A stretch of 64,000 nucleotides of DNA from contig NZ_JACCFY010000001.1 in NCBI RefSeq assembly GCF_013410745.1, positions 310,001-374,000 on the forward strand, given 5' to 3'. The stretch comes from Nesterenkonia xinjiangensis (GTDB lineage: Bacteria > Actinomycetota > Actinomycetes > Actinomycetales > Micrococcaceae). Under the pieces are notes generated by a model. The model was not told where the DNA came from. It did not search any database and was given only the letters and a program-made list of their open reading frames with translations. Of this stretch, positions 8,308 through 17,890 are shown in pieces. The position numbers and the translations under genes are program-made. The stretch's first letter is position 1. Every line of letters begins with the position of its first letter.

Positions 8308-10134
8308 GTGTCGGAGAACACGAACGTCACCGTCCAGGACGAGCTGCTGAGCACCGTCCGCCGCTGGATCCGGCTGGACCCGGACCCCGTCACGCGCCGC
8401 GAGCTGGAGTCCCTGCTCGCCCGGGCCACGGAGAGCCCTGAGGCCGCTGAGCAGCTCGACCGACTCTTTGCAGGGCGTCTGGCTTTCGGCACGGCCGGGC
8501 TGCGTGCCGAGCTGGGTCCCGGGCCGCTGCGGATGAACCGTCTTGTGGTCCGGCAGACCGCCGCCGGCCTGCTGCGCTACGCCGAGGAGAAGCTGGCCGC
8601 CGTCGACGGAACCGCCGGAGGCGCCCGGCGCATCGTCATCGGTTACGACGCCCGCCACCAGTCCGACGAGTTCGCCGCCGAGACGGCACGGATCTTCGCC
8701 GACGCTGACTGGGAGGTCCACATCTTCGACCGGCCCGGCCCCACGCCCCTGCTGGCCCGGCAGGTGCTGGTCCGTGAAGCCTCGGTGGGCGTGATGGTCA
8801 CCGCCAGTCACAACCCGCCGCGGGACAACGGCTACAAGGTATACCTCGGAGGGACGCTCTCACGCCTGCTGGAGCCCCACGGCCGGGGCGCCGGCGCGCA
8901 GATCACCGCGCCGGTGGACCGAGAGATCGCCACGACCATCGAGGCAGTGGTCGCCGAGGAGTTCGCCTCCTCGACCGAGACCCCTCCGGGCGAGGCCCCG
9001 GAGGTGCCGTCCGGAGCCCTGGCCATCGACGACGACGCCCGCGACTCCTACCGGGAGGAGGCCCTGGAGCTCCTGGACCCGGAGGGCTTCCCGCACCGGG
9101 ACCTGACCATCATCTACACCGCCATGCACGGCGTCGGCGGGGAGATGGTCACCGAGCTGCTCGCCAAGGGCGGCTTCTCCCGGGTGGTGCCGGTGACTGA
9201 GCAGTTCGCTCCGGACCCGGACTTCCCCACCGCCGACTTCCCCAATCCGGAGGAGCCCGGCGCTCTGGACTTGGGGCTGCAGGCCGCCCAGGAGCATGAC
9301 GCGGACCTGCTCCTGGCCAACGACCCCGACGCGGACCGGCTCTCCGCCGCCGTCTACGACCCGGCCAGGACGCAGTGGCGGCAGCTCTCCGGCGATGAGA
9401 TGGGTGCCCTGCTCGGCGCCCATCTGCTGCGCCGCGGCCCGTTGCGCCCTCGCGAGGACGGATCCCCGGTGGTGATGGCCAACTCGATCGTCTCCTCCCG
9501 GCTCCTCGAGCGGCTCTGTGAGATCCGCGGCGTCGGCCACGCCGCCACGCTGACCGGATTCAAGTGGCTCGCCCGGGTGGAGGCCATGAGCTTCGGCTAC
9601 GAGGAGGCCATCGGCTTCAACGTGGACCCCACCATGGTCAAGGACAAGGATGGGGTCTCGACCGCCCTGATCTTCGCGGAGCTCGTCGCTGACCTCAAGG
9701 CCGCCGGCAAGACGGCGATCGACGCGCTCGACGAGATCGCCGCCGAGGCCGGCGTCTTCATCACCGGGCAGGTCACCATCAAGGTCGACGATCTCAGCCA
9801 GCTGGGGCAGATCACCTCCGGGCTGCGTGCCGAACCTCCGACGGAGATCGCCGGCTCCGCCGTCGTCGAGTCCCTGGACCTGACGAAGGACCCGTTGCCC
9901 GGTGCCGAGGTGAACGAGGCCACCACCACCGATGCGCTGATCTACCTCACCGAGCAGGGCGACCGCGTCATCGTCCGGCCCTCCGGGACCGAGCCCAAGG
10001 TCAAGTGCTATCTGGAGGCTGTGGCCGACACCCCCGGCCTCGACGCTTCCGCCGACGCCATCGCCGAGGCCCGGCAGCGTGCCGCCGACCGCCTCGCCGA
10101 GCTCCGTGAGAGCATGGAGCGGCTCCTCGGCTGA
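8308..10134 (+). CDS. Phospho-sugar mutase (phosphomannomutase/phosphopentomutase family)
   Basis: This 608-residue alpha-D-phosphohexomutase-family enzyme carries the phosphoserine loop TASHNPPRDNGYKVY, the magnesium loop NDPDADRL, the sugar-binding loop GFKWLA/EEAIGF and the phosphate-binding RPSGTEPKVK near the C-terminus, in that order. The GTG at 8308 is preferred over TTG at 8299 because GAGGAG at 8293-8298 is then properly spaced. Placed between purine nucleoside phosphorylase and deoC, it probably converts (deoxy)ribose-1-phosphate to the 5-phosphate; this role is inferred from context, since the family also includes glucose and mannose mutases. Confidence 0.9.
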   Translation: MSENTNVTVQDELLSTVRRWIRLDPDPVTRRELESLLARATESPEAAEQLDRLFAGRLAFGTAGLRAELGPGPLRMNRLVVRQTAAGLLRYAEEKLAAVDGTAGGARRIVIGYDARHQSDEFAAETARIFADADWEVHIFDRPGPTPLLARQVLVREASVGVMVTASHNPPRDNGYKVYLGGTLSRLLEPHGRGAGAQITAPVDREIATTIEAVVAEEFASSTETPPGEAPEVPSGALAIDDDARDSYREEALELLDPEGFPHRDLTIIYTAMHGVGGEMVTELLAKGGFSRVVPVTEQFAPDPDFPTADFPNPEEPGALDLGLQAAQEHDADLLLANDPDADRLSAAVYDPARTQWRQLSGDEMGALLGAHLLRRGPLRPREDGSPVVMANSIVSSRLLERLCEIRGVGHAATLTGFKWLARVEAMSFGYEEAIGFNVDPTMVKDKDGVSTALIFAELVADLKAAGKTAIDALDEIAAEAGVFITGQVTIKVDDLSQLGQITSGLRAEPPTEIAGSAVVESLDLTKDPLPGAEVNEATTTDALIYLTEQGDRVIVRPSGTEPKVKCYLEAVADTPGLDASADAIAEARQRAADRLAELRESMERLLG

Positions 10135-10184
10135 CCCTGCCGCGAGCCCTCGACCGCCCCCGCGACACCCCGCAGGAGAGACCC

Positions 10185-10910
10185 ATGAGCACCACGCCCG
10201 ACGGCGCACCCGCGCCTGCCCCCCGCGAGATGGCGGGCCTGATCGATCACACGGCCCTGAAGCCAGACACCGACGAGGCCACTGTGCGCCGCGTCGTCTC
10301 CGAGGCCCGGGAGCACGGGTTCGCCGCCGTCTGTGTGAACCCCCGCTGGGTGCCGCTGGTGGTCGCCGAGCTCACCGGCTCCACGGTGAAGACCTGCACG
10401 GTGGTCGGCTTCCCGCTGGGCGCAAGCACCACCGCCTCGAAGGTCGCCGAGACCCAGGAGGCGGTCGCCGCCGGCGCCCAGGAGATCGACATGGTCGTCG
10501 ACATCGCCGACGCCCTCGCCGGGGACAGCGCGGCCGTGGAGACCCAGATCCGCGTCCTCGCCGACGCCGCGCACGCCGGGGGCGCGATCCTGAAGGTCAT
10601 CCTGGAGACGGCGCTGCTCAGCGAGGACGCCAAGGAGCTGGTCTGCCGGGCCTCCGAGGCTGCCGGCGCCGACTTCGTGAAGACCTCCACCGGTTTCGCC
10701 GGCGGCGGCGCCACGGTGGAGGACATCGCCCTGATGCACCGCCTGGTCGGAGGCAGGCTGGGGATCAAGGCCTCCGGCGGGGTGCGCAGCTATGCCGATG
10801 CCGTCGCGATGGTGTCCGCCGGGGCAACACGCATCGGCGCGAGCTCCTCTCTTGATATCGTGGGAGCAGACGAGACGACATCCGCTCCAGGCGCCGCAGA
10901 CGACTACTGA
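10185..10910 (+). CDS. deoC: Deoxyribose-phosphate aldolase
   Basis: DeoC cleaves 2-deoxyribose-5-phosphate to acetaldehyde and glyceraldehyde-3-phosphate. In this 241-residue protein the Schiff-base lysine is K166 in FVKTSTGF, and the second lysine is K195 in GIKASGGVR. The N-terminal IDHTALKP and the VVGFPLG phosphate-site region are intact. An AGGAGAG ribosome site precedes the ATG. It completes the nucleoside-salvage operon after purine nucleoside phosphorylase and the phosphomutase. Confidence 0.95.
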   Translation: MSTTPDGAPAPAPREMAGLIDHTALKPDTDEATVRRVVSEAREHGFAAVCVNPRWVPLVVAELTGSTVKTCTVVGFPLGASTTASKVAETQEAVAAGAQEIDMVVDIADALAGDSAAVETQIRVLADAAHAGGAILKVILETALLSEDAKELVCRASEAAGADFVKTSTGFAGGGATVEDIALMHRLVGGRLGIKASGGVRSYADAVAMVSAGATRIGASSSLDIVGADETTSAPGAADDY

Positions 10911-10945
10911 GCAGCGGACCGAGCACACTTCCTCAGGGGGACCAC

Positions 10946-11266
10946 ATGATCAGCAACGGCCAGGTCAAGGCCTTCTCCGGCCAGGGCAACCTCGTCGGAA
11001 ACCTCATCGCATTCATCTTCGTGTTCGGCCTGCTCATCGGCTCTGTGGTGGCCATCGGGTTCTGGTCCCTGGAGAACGCCTGGATCCCCGGGCTGGCCTT
11101 CATGGCCCTGTGGACCCTGGCCTTCTTCGTGGCCCAGGAGGTCGTGGGCCGCTCGGACTCCCTGGAGCAGCAGGACCTCCACGGTGAGCACGGTGAGCCG
11201 CTGGACGCCATGGCCTCCCGCGCGGCCGAGTCCCAGGCTCCCATCCACGAGCCGAAGGCCCACTGA
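10946..11266 (+). CDS. Small two-helix membrane protein of unknown function
   Basis: This 106-residue protein is not recognised. It has two hydrophobic segments at about residues 18-42 and 46-66, then an acidic/polar cytoplasmic tail (SLEQQDLHGEHGEP...). An AGGGGG site 9 bases before the ATG supports the start. It begins 35 bases after deoC on the same strand and may be in its transcript. Proteins of this sort are widespread in Micrococcales, but no function can be stated. Confidence 0.7.
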   Translation: MISNGQVKAFSGQGNLVGNLIAFIFVFGLLIGSVVAIGFWSLENAWIPGLAFMALWTLAFFVAQEVVGRSDSLEQQDLHGEHGEPLDAMASRAAESQAPIHEPKAH

Positions 11267-11359
11267 GCTCGTCCCCTGCGCTGAGAGCCCACTGAGACCC
11301 TGACGCCACTCAACCCCGACCCCACTCCCCCTGACCCCGCCTCCGGCCGGAACATCGGG

Positions 11360-12349
11360 GTGGACCTGCTGCGGGTCATCTCGGTGGCCGCCGTCGTCAT
11401 CGGTCACGCGTATCCGGCGATGCCCGGCGAGGAGTACCTGCAGATCTGGCGGATGCCGCTGTTCTTCTTCCTCGCCGGGTTCTTCTTCTCGACCTCCAGG
11501 ACGTTCAGCGGAGAGTTCGCGGTCCGATGGAGGACCCTGGCCACCCCCTACATCAGCTGGTTCCTGATCCTGCTGGTGGCCGTCTGGGCCATGGAGCACA
11601 CCCCCTGGCCCTTCGATGAGCACGTCATCTCCGGTGCTCTGGCCGGCGGCGCCTCCACCGACATGCCGTTTCTGGCGTTCTGGTTCATCTCGGTGATGTT
11701 CTTCGCCGCGCTGCTGCTGCGCATCCTGGTCAGCCTCCCGTGGTGGGTGGGCGTCATCGTCGCGCTGGTGGGCCTCACCCTGGCCGAGATCCCCGAGTCC
11801 CGCATGGCCTATACGGTGCTCGGCATCGGCCTGGTGCCGGCCTGCGTGACCTACATGTTCGCCGGGTACTGGTTCCGCCGGCACTTCTGGCGGATCCCCC
11901 GGCCGGTGCCGGTGGGCCTGGCGTGCCTCGTCCTCGGATTCGGCGCCGTGGCGATGGGCGCGGAGACCATGAACATGAAGTGGTCCGGATTCGGCACCTA
12001 TCTGCTCTCCCCCGCCCTGGCGATCATCATCTGCTGCGGAATGGTGCTGCTCTTCTCCACCCGCATCGACGCCGTCCTGCGCCGCTCCGCACCTGTGGTG
12101 ACGGTGATCTCCGAGCTGGTGCGCACCGGAACCCTGGTGGTCTTCGCCCACGCGCTGGTGCTCTATCTGGCGCTGCGCTGGCTGGACATCGAGGAGCCTC
12201 TCACGCGCACCCTGCTGGCCCTTCTCCTGTGCTGGGGCCTCGGCGTGCTGGTCAACCGGACGCCGGCGTCGCCGTACCTGACAGGGCTGCCGGCGCGAAG
12301 ATCGCCTCGAAAACCTGCGCGAGCCACTCCAGCAGCGCCCCGTCCGTGA
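11360..12349 (+). CDS. Acyltransferase-3 family membrane protein
   Basis: A membrane-embedded O-acyltransferase of about 10 helices. The family's N-terminal block VDLLRVISVAAVVIGHAYPA contains the catalytic histidine in the first helix, followed by RMPLFFFLAGFFFS with the conserved arginine. Such enzymes acetylate or acylate cell-surface polysaccharides or lipids. The start is uncertain: the frame upstream (from the stop at 11282) contains no ATG, GTG or TTG before GTG 11360, which leaves almost nothing ahead of the conserved block; CTG 11300 is an alternative. Its last 98 bases overlap the 3' end of convergent mfd. Confidence 0.8.
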   Translation: MDLLRVISVAAVVIGHAYPAMPGEEYLQIWRMPLFFFLAGFFFSTSRTFSGEFAVRWRTLATPYISWFLILLVAVWAMEHTPWPFDEHVISGALAGGASTDMPFLAFWFISVMFFAALLLRILVSLPWWVGVIVALVGLTLAEIPESRMAYTVLGIGLVPACVTYMFAGYWFRRHFWRIPRPVPVGLACLVLGFGAVAMGAETMNMKWSGFGTYLLSPALAIIICCGMVLLFSTRIDAVLRRSAPVVTVISELVRTGTLVVFAHALVLYLALRWLDIEEPLTRTLLALLLCWGLGVLVNRTPASPYLTGLPARRSPRKPARATPAAPRP

Positions 12350-15300
12350 GGTCCTGACCGCCGATGCGGGAGGTCGCCGGACGTGGGATGAGCACGGCGC
12401 TGATCGAGGATTTGATCTGTGAGCCCGGGTACATCCGCTCCAGGCGCATCTGCCGCGACTCCGGCAGCTCCTGGACCGGGCCGAAGCGGATGAACTTGCC
12501 CTGCACCCCGATGTCGGAGAGTCCCACGGAACGGGCGCGGTTGCGCAGCCGAGCGACCTCCACCAGGTTCTGCACCGCCTCGGGCAGCTCCCCGTAGCGG
12601 TCCTGCCATTCGGTGACGACCTCGGTGATCTTCTCCTCGGTGTCTGCGGCGGCCATCTTGCGGTAGCCCTCCAAGCGCAGCCGTTCCCCGGGCACGTACT
12701 CCGCGGGCAGGTGCGCGTTGATCGGCAGCTCGATCTTGACCTCGACGATCTTCTCCTCGGAGTCACCGCGATAATCGGCCACCGCCTCACCCACCAGGCG
12801 CAGGTAGAGATCGAAGCCGACCCCGGCGATGTGGCCGGACTGCTCGCCGCCGAGCAGGTTTCCCGCCCCTCGGATCTCCAGGTCCTTCATGGCCAGCTGC
12901 AGGCCGGCGCCGAGCTCGTTGTTCGCAGCGACCGCCTTCAGCCGCTCCAGGGCCACCTCCCCCAGCGGCTTCTCAGCGGGGTAGAGGAAGTAGGCGTAGG
13001 CCCGCTCCCGGGACCGGCCCACCCGGCCGCGCAGCTGGTGCAGCTGGGAGAGCCCGTAGGTGGAGGCCCGGTCCACGATCAGCGTGTTCGCGTTGGAGAT
13101 GTCCAGGCCGGTCTCGATGATCGTGGTGGAGACCAGCACGTCGAACCTCTTCTCCCAGAAGTCCTGGATGATCTGCTCCAGGCGCGCCTCGCTCATCTGC
13201 CCGTGGGCCACCTCGACCCGGGCCTCGGGGACGAGTTCACGGACCTTCGCCGCCGTGGCCTCGATGGAGGAGACCCGGTTGTGCACCACGAACACCTGGC
13301 CCTCACGCATGAGCTCACGGCGGATGGCGGCGGAGACCTGCTTGTCGGTGAACGGCCCCACATAGGTCAGGACCGGGTGCCGCTCCTCCGGCGGTGTGGC
13401 CAGGGTGGAGGTCTCACGGATTCCCGCCATGGACATCTCCAGGGTGCGAGGGATCGGCGTGGCCGACATCGCCAGGACATCGACATCGGTGCGCAGCTTC
13501 TTCAGCGCCTCCTTGTGCTCGACGCCGAAGCGCTGCTCCTCGTCGATGATCACCAGGCCCAGGTCCTTGAACTGGACCTCCCGGGAGAGCAGCCGGTGGG
13601 TGCCGATGACGACGTCGATGCTTCCGTCGGCCAGCCCGGAGATGACTTCCCGGGACTGCTTGGGAGTCTGGAACCGGGACAGTGCCCGCACGGTCACCGG
13701 GAATCCGGCGAAACGCTCGGTGAAGGTCTCCAGGTGCTGTGAGGCCAGCAGCGTGGTGGGAACCAGCACCCCGACCTGCTTGCCGTCCTGGACGGCCTTG
13801 AACGCCGCACGGACGGCGATCTCGGTCTTCCCGTAGCCGACGTCGCCGGAGATCAGCCGGTCCATGGGCACCTCACGCTCCATGTCCCGCTTGACCTCCT
13901 CCATGGTGGTGAGCTGGTCCGGGGTCTCCGGATGCGGGAAGGCGTCCTCCAGCTCGGCCTGCCAGGGGGTGTCCGGGCTGAACGCGTGCCCGCGGGAGGC
14001 CATGCGTGCGGCATAGAGCCGGATCAGTTCACCGGCGATCTCCTTGACCGCCCTCTTGGCCTTGCTCTTGGTCTGCGCCCAGTCGCTGCCGCCCATCTTG
14101 GACAGGCTCGGAGCATCCCCGCCCACGTACTGAGAGACCTGGTCCAGCTGGTCGGTGGGGACCATCAGCCGGTCCTTCGGGCCGCCCCGCTTGGAGGGGG
14201 CGTACTCGAGCACCAGGTACTCGCGGATCCCGGCGGTGCCGGCCCGGACAGCCTGAGGAGACCCGACGGGACGCTGCATCAGTTCCACGAACTGGCCGAT
14301 GCCGTGCTGCTCGTGAACGACGTGATCGCCCTTCTTCAGCGCCAGCGGGTCCACCGCGTTGCGCCGACGACGTGCCGGCATACGGCGCCCGCCGGTGGAT
14401 CCGGAGCGCATCGAGCGGCCCAGCATCTCCGACTCGGTGAGAAGCGCCAGCTGCAGGGCGTCGACGGCGAAGCCCTGCGAGACCTCCGCGGTGGTGACCG
14501 TGATACGGCCGGGCGCGGGGGCGTCGTCGAGGGTCTCGACGAGTTCAGCAGGCACATCGTGTTCCTTGAGCAGCTCGACCACGCGCTGCGCGGAGCCGTG
14601 CCCCGCGGTGGTGACCACCACCGACCAGCGGTTCCGGGCGCGATCGGCCAGGAACTGCATGACCTCATCCACGCTGCCGCGGTAGCCGATGGGCTCCCGG
14701 GAGTCGAGGGAGACGATGTCCGCGTCCTGCTCGAGCTCCTCGTCAAGGCCCAGGGAGGTGATGGACCACCACCCGGCTCCGTGCTCCAGGGAGGCGTCCC
14801 GCGTCTCGGCGAGGGTGGCGAAGGAGCCGGCGGCCAGGCCCTCCTCCTCGGCGGCGGTGATGTCCAACGGCGCGGACCCGCCGTCCGGGGCTGCGGCCCA
14901 GGCCGCAGCGAGGAACTCCTCGTTGGTGGCGGCCAGATCGTGGGCCCGGCCGCGAGTCCGCTCCGGTTCGATCACCAGGGTCAGGGAGCCGGCGGGCAGC
15001 TGGCTGACCAGCGGCACCATCTCCTCGACCAGCACCGGGGCCAGAGACTCCATGCCCTCGGCGGCTATGCCGTCAGCGATCTTGGTCAGCAAATCCTGGG
15101 CGTGCGGCATCTGCGGCAGCAGCTCCTTGGCCCGGGCTCTGACGGCCTCGCTGATGAGCAGCTCGCGGCAGGGCGCGGCGTCGAGCACCGTGGGGTGCTC
15201 ATCATCGTCGAGGGAACGCTGGTCGGCCACGGAGAAGTGGCGCATCTGCTCGACCTCGTCACCGAAGAACTCCACCCGCACCGGGTGGGACTCGGTGGGC

Positions 15301-15893
15301 GGAAACACGTCCAGGATTCCGCCCCGCACTGCGAACTCACCACGGCGGGTGACCATGTCCACCCTGGAGTAGGCGGCGTCGGCCAACGCGGCGACGACCT
15401 CGTCGAAATCGCGCTCATGGCCGGTCTCCAGGCGGACCGGAGCGAGGTTCCCCAGACCCGCCACCAGCGGCTGGACCACCGCACGGACCGGCGCGACGAC
15501 GACGTCGAGCCTCCCGGCGTCCTCCGGGTGGGCGAGCCGACGCAGCACGCCAAGACGCCGCCCCACCGTGTCCGAGCGCGGAGAGAGCCGCTCATGGGGC
15601 AGGGTCTCCCAGGAGGGGAAATGGGCGACCTGGATGCCCGGCGCATAGCTGCGCAGCGAGGTGGCGAGGTCATCAGCCTCGCGGTCCGTGGCGGTGACGG
15701 CCAACAGCACGCCGGTGCCCTCGGCGCTGCGCAGCCGGGAGGTGATCTCGGCGACCAGGGCGGGGCGCAGCCCTGTGGTGGCCGCGATCTGCAGCTCCTC
15801 GGTACGTTCGGACGCCGGATGCGAGGCCGCGGCGGCGACCCGCCCGTAGGGGGAGCTTGCCGCCAGTGCCGTGCGCAGTCCGGACAGAGCCAT
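12252..15893 (-). CDS. mfd: Transcription-repair coupling factor Mfd
   Basis: Mfd removes RNA polymerase stalled at lesions and recruits UvrA. The 1213-residue protein shows the UvrB-homology region at the N-terminus (SFPSWETLPHERLSP-type segment), the RNA-polymerase interaction domain after KKGDHVVHEQHGIGQFV, and the RecG-like translocase: Walker A GDVGYGKTEIA, DEEQ box VIIDEEQRFGVEHKE, motif VHNRVSSIEAT, IIETGLDISNANTLI and the QLRGRVGRS motif VI, then the TRCF C-terminal domain. ATG 15893 (MALSGLRTAL) is preferred over an in-frame start 34 codons upstream because homology starts there. It is part of the conserved mfd-pth-rplY-prs-glmU neighbourhood. Confidence 0.97.
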   Translation of the reverse strand: MALSGLRTALAASSPYGRVAAAASHPASERTEELQIAATTGLRPALVAEITSRLRSAEGTGVLLAVTATDREADDLATSLRSYAPGIQVAHFPSWETLPHERLSPRSDTVGRRLGVLRRLAHPEDAGRLDVVVAPVRAVVQPLVAGLGNLAPVRLETGHERDFDEVVAALADAAYSRVDMVTRRGEFAVRGGILDVFPPTESHPVRVEFFGDEVEQMRHFSVADQRSLDDDEHPTVLDAAPCRELLISEAVRARAKELLPQMPHAQDLLTKIADGIAAEGMESLAPVLVEEMVPLVSQLPAGSLTLVIEPERTRGRAHDLAATNEEFLAAAWAAAPDGGSAPLDITAAEEEGLAAGSFATLAETRDASLEHGAGWWSITSLGLDEELEQDADIVSLDSREPIGYRGSVDEVMQFLADRARNRWSVVVTTAGHGSAQRVVELLKEHDVPAELVETLDDAPAPGRITVTTAEVSQGFAVDALQLALLTESEMLGRSMRSGSTGGRRMPARRRRNAVDPLALKKGDHVVHEQHGIGQFVELMQRPVGSPQAVRAGTAGIREYLVLEYAPSKRGGPKDRLMVPTDQLDQVSQYVGGDAPSLSKMGGSDWAQTKSKAKRAVKEIAGELIRLYAARMASRGHAFSPDTPWQAELEDAFPHPETPDQLTTMEEVKRDMEREVPMDRLISGDVGYGKTEIAVRAAFKAVQDGKQVGVLVPTTLLASQHLETFTERFAGFPVTVRALSRFQTPKQSREVISGLADGSIDVVIGTHRLLSREVQFKDLGLVIIDEEQRFGVEHKEALKKLRTDVDVLAMSATPIPRTLEMSMAGIRETSTLATPPEERHPVLTYVGPFTDKQVSAAIRRELMREGQVFVVHNRVSSIEATAAKVRELVPEARVEVAHGQMSEARLEQIIQDFWEKRFDVLVSTTIIETGLDISNANTLIVDRASTYGLSQLHQLRGRVGRSRERAYAYFLYPAEKPLGEVALERLKAVAANNELGAGLQLAMKDLEIRGAGNLLGGEQSGHIAGVGFDLYLRLVGEAVADYRGDSEEKIVEVKIELPINAHLPAEYVPGERLRLEGYRKMAAADTEEKITEVVTEWQDRYGELPEAVQNLVEVARLRNRARSVGLSDIGVQGKFIRFGPVQELPESRQMRLERMYPGSQIKSSISAVLIPRPATSRIGGQDLTDGALLEWLAQVFEAIFAPAALSGTATPASG

Positions 15894-16007
15894 GGGGTGG
15901 GACGCCTCGCTTCGTGACAGTTCAGATGTTCGGTGCCGGGGATTCAGGGCCGAGCGGCCTCCCACAGGATACTGCGCATCCGACGCCCCGAGCATCCGCG
16001 TCCGCTC

Positions 16008-16925
16008 TCAGCGGCTCAGGCTGACCTCATGAACCGTGGCGACCCGAGCGCTGTGTGCTCCCTGCCTCAGCTGGGTCGGATCCACCTGGCCGGCCACGAG
16101 GGCCGCGAGCGCCAGCGCGAAGCCGCTCAGCTGCCACCAGGTGAAGGCCTCTCCGAGCAGAACCGCGCCCAGCAGCGCCGCCACCAGCGGGGAGAGCAGC
16201 CCGAGCAGGGCGGTGGCGGTCACCGGCAGCCGCCGCAGCCCGTCGAACCAGAGCCCGTAGGCCAGCAGGCCGCCCACCAGCCCCAGCCAGGCGTATCCGA
16301 GGACGGCGCCGGCGTCGATGCCCGCGGGGACTCCCTCCAGGGCGAGCGCGGGCACCAGCAGCACCAACCCTCCGGCGGTCAGCTGCCAGCCCGCATAGCC
16401 CACGGGTCCCACGCCCTCCGGCCGGCCCCACCGCTTCGTGAGGATGACGCCGGTGGCCATGCACAGCGCCCCACCCAGTCCTGCGGCGACCCCGACGCCG
16501 TCCAGGGCGGCGGCCGGGCCGAGCACCACCATCCCGACCCCGAGGACGCCGACCATCCCCCACAGCAGCCGCCAGCGGCACAGCCGCTCGGAGAGCACGA
16601 GGACGGCGAGCACGGTCACCAGCAGCGGCTGGACCGCCCCCAGGGTGGCGGCCGCGCCACCGGGGAGCCGTTCGGCGGCGAGGAACAGCAGAGGGAAGAA
16701 CGCCCCGATGTTCAGCATGCCCAGCACCAGCGCCTTCCACCACCAGTGGCCGCGCGGCAGCCGTCGGGCGATCAGCAGGGCCAGCAGGCCGGCCGGAAGA
16801 GCTCGCAGGAGCCCCGCGACGAGCGGACTGTCAGCGGGGAGCAGCTGGGTGGTGACGATGAAGGTGGTGCCCCAGGCGGCCGGGGCCAAAGCGGTGAGCA
16901 CGGTGACGCGCGCGAGATCGGTCAT
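16008..16925 (-). CDS. EamA-family (DMT superfamily) transporter
   Basis: This 305-residue protein has ten hydrophobic segments in two five-helix EamA repeats, typical of drug/metabolite exporters of the RhtA/YdcZ kind. Repeat boundaries are seen at APAAWGTTFIVTTQLLP and again after GVILTKRWGRPEGVG. It is divergent from a LysR regulator with 79 bases between the starts, the common arrangement in which the regulator controls the exporter. The exported compound is unknown; amino acids or metabolites are typical. It ends 114 bases from the mfd start on the same strand. Confidence 0.85.
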   Translation of the reverse strand: MTDLARVTVLTALAPAAWGTTFIVTTQLLPADSPLVAGLLRALPAGLLALLIARRLPRGHWWWKALVLGMLNIGAFFPLLFLAAERLPGGAAATLGAVQPLLVTVLAVLVLSERLCRWRLLWGMVGVLGVGMVVLGPAAALDGVGVAAGLGGALCMATGVILTKRWGRPEGVGPVGYAGWQLTAGGLVLLVPALALEGVPAGIDAGAVLGYAWLGLVGGLLAYGLWFDGLRRLPVTATALLGLLSPLVAALLGAVLLGEAFTWWQLSGFALALAALVAGQVDPTQLRQGAHSARVATVHEVSLSR

Positions 16926-16940
16926 GCCTTCAGCCTCCGC

Positions 16941-16998
16941 TGATGACTATCAATGAGTCCAACACATCCTTGTCATCGCATCGATCGTAATTCACGAT
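16941..16998. promoter_or_regulatory. Divergent control region with two short dyads (putative LysR sites)
   Basis: Between the EamA and LysR starts there are two dyads: TGAT-N4-ATCA at 16941-16952 and ATCGT-N5-ACGAT at 16984-16998. The latter fits the T-N11-A geometry of LysR recognition sites and sits 6 bases before the LysR start codon, as expected for autoregulation. Binding is inferred. Confidence 0.4.
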
Positions 16999-17004
16999 AG
17001 ATCC

Positions 17005-17871
17005 ATGGATCTCCAGCAGATGCGCTACGTCCTCGCGGTCGCCGAGCACGGCAGCTTCACCCGGGCCGCCCAGCGATGCTTCGTGGTGCAGTCCGCGCTC
17101 AGCCACCAGATCGCCGTGCTGGAACGGGAGCTCGGGCTGAGGCTCTTCGCCCGGTCCAGCCGGCGGGTGGAGCTCACCGCCGCCGGTCAGGCCTTCCTTC
17201 CCGCAGCCCGCCAGGCGCTCGAGGCCGCCGACCGGGCGGCCGCGCAGGCTGCGGCCGCCGCCGGAGAGGTCCGCGGCACCGTGCGCATCGGCATCATCCC
17301 CACGGTGACCGCCGTGGACCTGCCGGTGCTGCTTCGCCGTTTCCATGAGGCGCACCCTCAGGTGGCCGTGAGCCTGCGGGTGGCGCGCAGCGATGAGACC
17401 GTCGCCGACATCCGGGCGGGCCGGCTCGACGTCGGGATCCTGGGACTTCCCGCCGGGCAGACCCCCGTCGGAGTGAGCTCACGGATGCTCGCGCAGGATC
17501 GGCATGTGGCCGTGATCGCCTCTGGTCATCGACTCGCGGGCAGGAAGCGGGTCCGTCTGGCCGAGCTCGCCGAGGAGCCCTTCGCCGACTTCCCCGCGGA
17601 CTCTCCTGGCCGCGCGCAGACCGATCTGGCCTTCGCCGAGGCAGGGCTGGTCCGGGAGGTGGCCTACGAATCGACCACGGCGGACCTGATCGTGGGGCTG
17701 GTGCGGCAGGGGCTGGCCGTCGCGCTGCTGCCGTCGGCGCTGCGGCGCGAGTTCTCCGGACTGCACATCCTGGCGGTGACCGGCGGACCCACCCGCACCG
17801 AGCATCTGGCCTGGGACGGGTTCAACACCTCCCCGGCGGCCGCCGCACTGCTGGAGCTGCTCGAGGCCTGA
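17005..17871 (+). CDS. LysR-family transcriptional regulator
   Basis: A 288-residue LysR protein. The N-terminal helix-turn-helix is clear (MDLQQMRYVLAVAEHGSFTRAAQRCFVVQSALSHQI...), followed by the linker helix rich in alanine and a periplasmic-binding-like effector domain from about residue 90 (GTVRIGIIPTVTAVDLP). It most likely controls the divergent EamA exporter. The effector is unknown. Confidence 0.93.
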   Translation: MDLQQMRYVLAVAEHGSFTRAAQRCFVVQSALSHQIAVLERELGLRLFARSSRRVELTAAGQAFLPAARQALEAADRAAAQAAAAAGEVRGTVRIGIIPTVTAVDLPVLLRRFHEAHPQVAVSLRVARSDETVADIRAGRLDVGILGLPAGQTPVGVSSRMLAQDRHVAVIASGHRLAGRKRVRLAELAEEPFADFPADSPGRAQTDLAFAEAGLVREVAYESTTADLIVGLVRQGLAVALLPSALRREFSGLHILAVTGGPTRTEHLAWDGFNTSPAAAALLELLEA

Positions 17872-17890
17872 CAGGGCGGGGCGGACAGGC

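Noticed and set aside
13932-15917. 661-codon frame opposite mfd
   Set aside because: Mfd motifs are unambiguous on the other strand; the frame is a codon-bias shadow.
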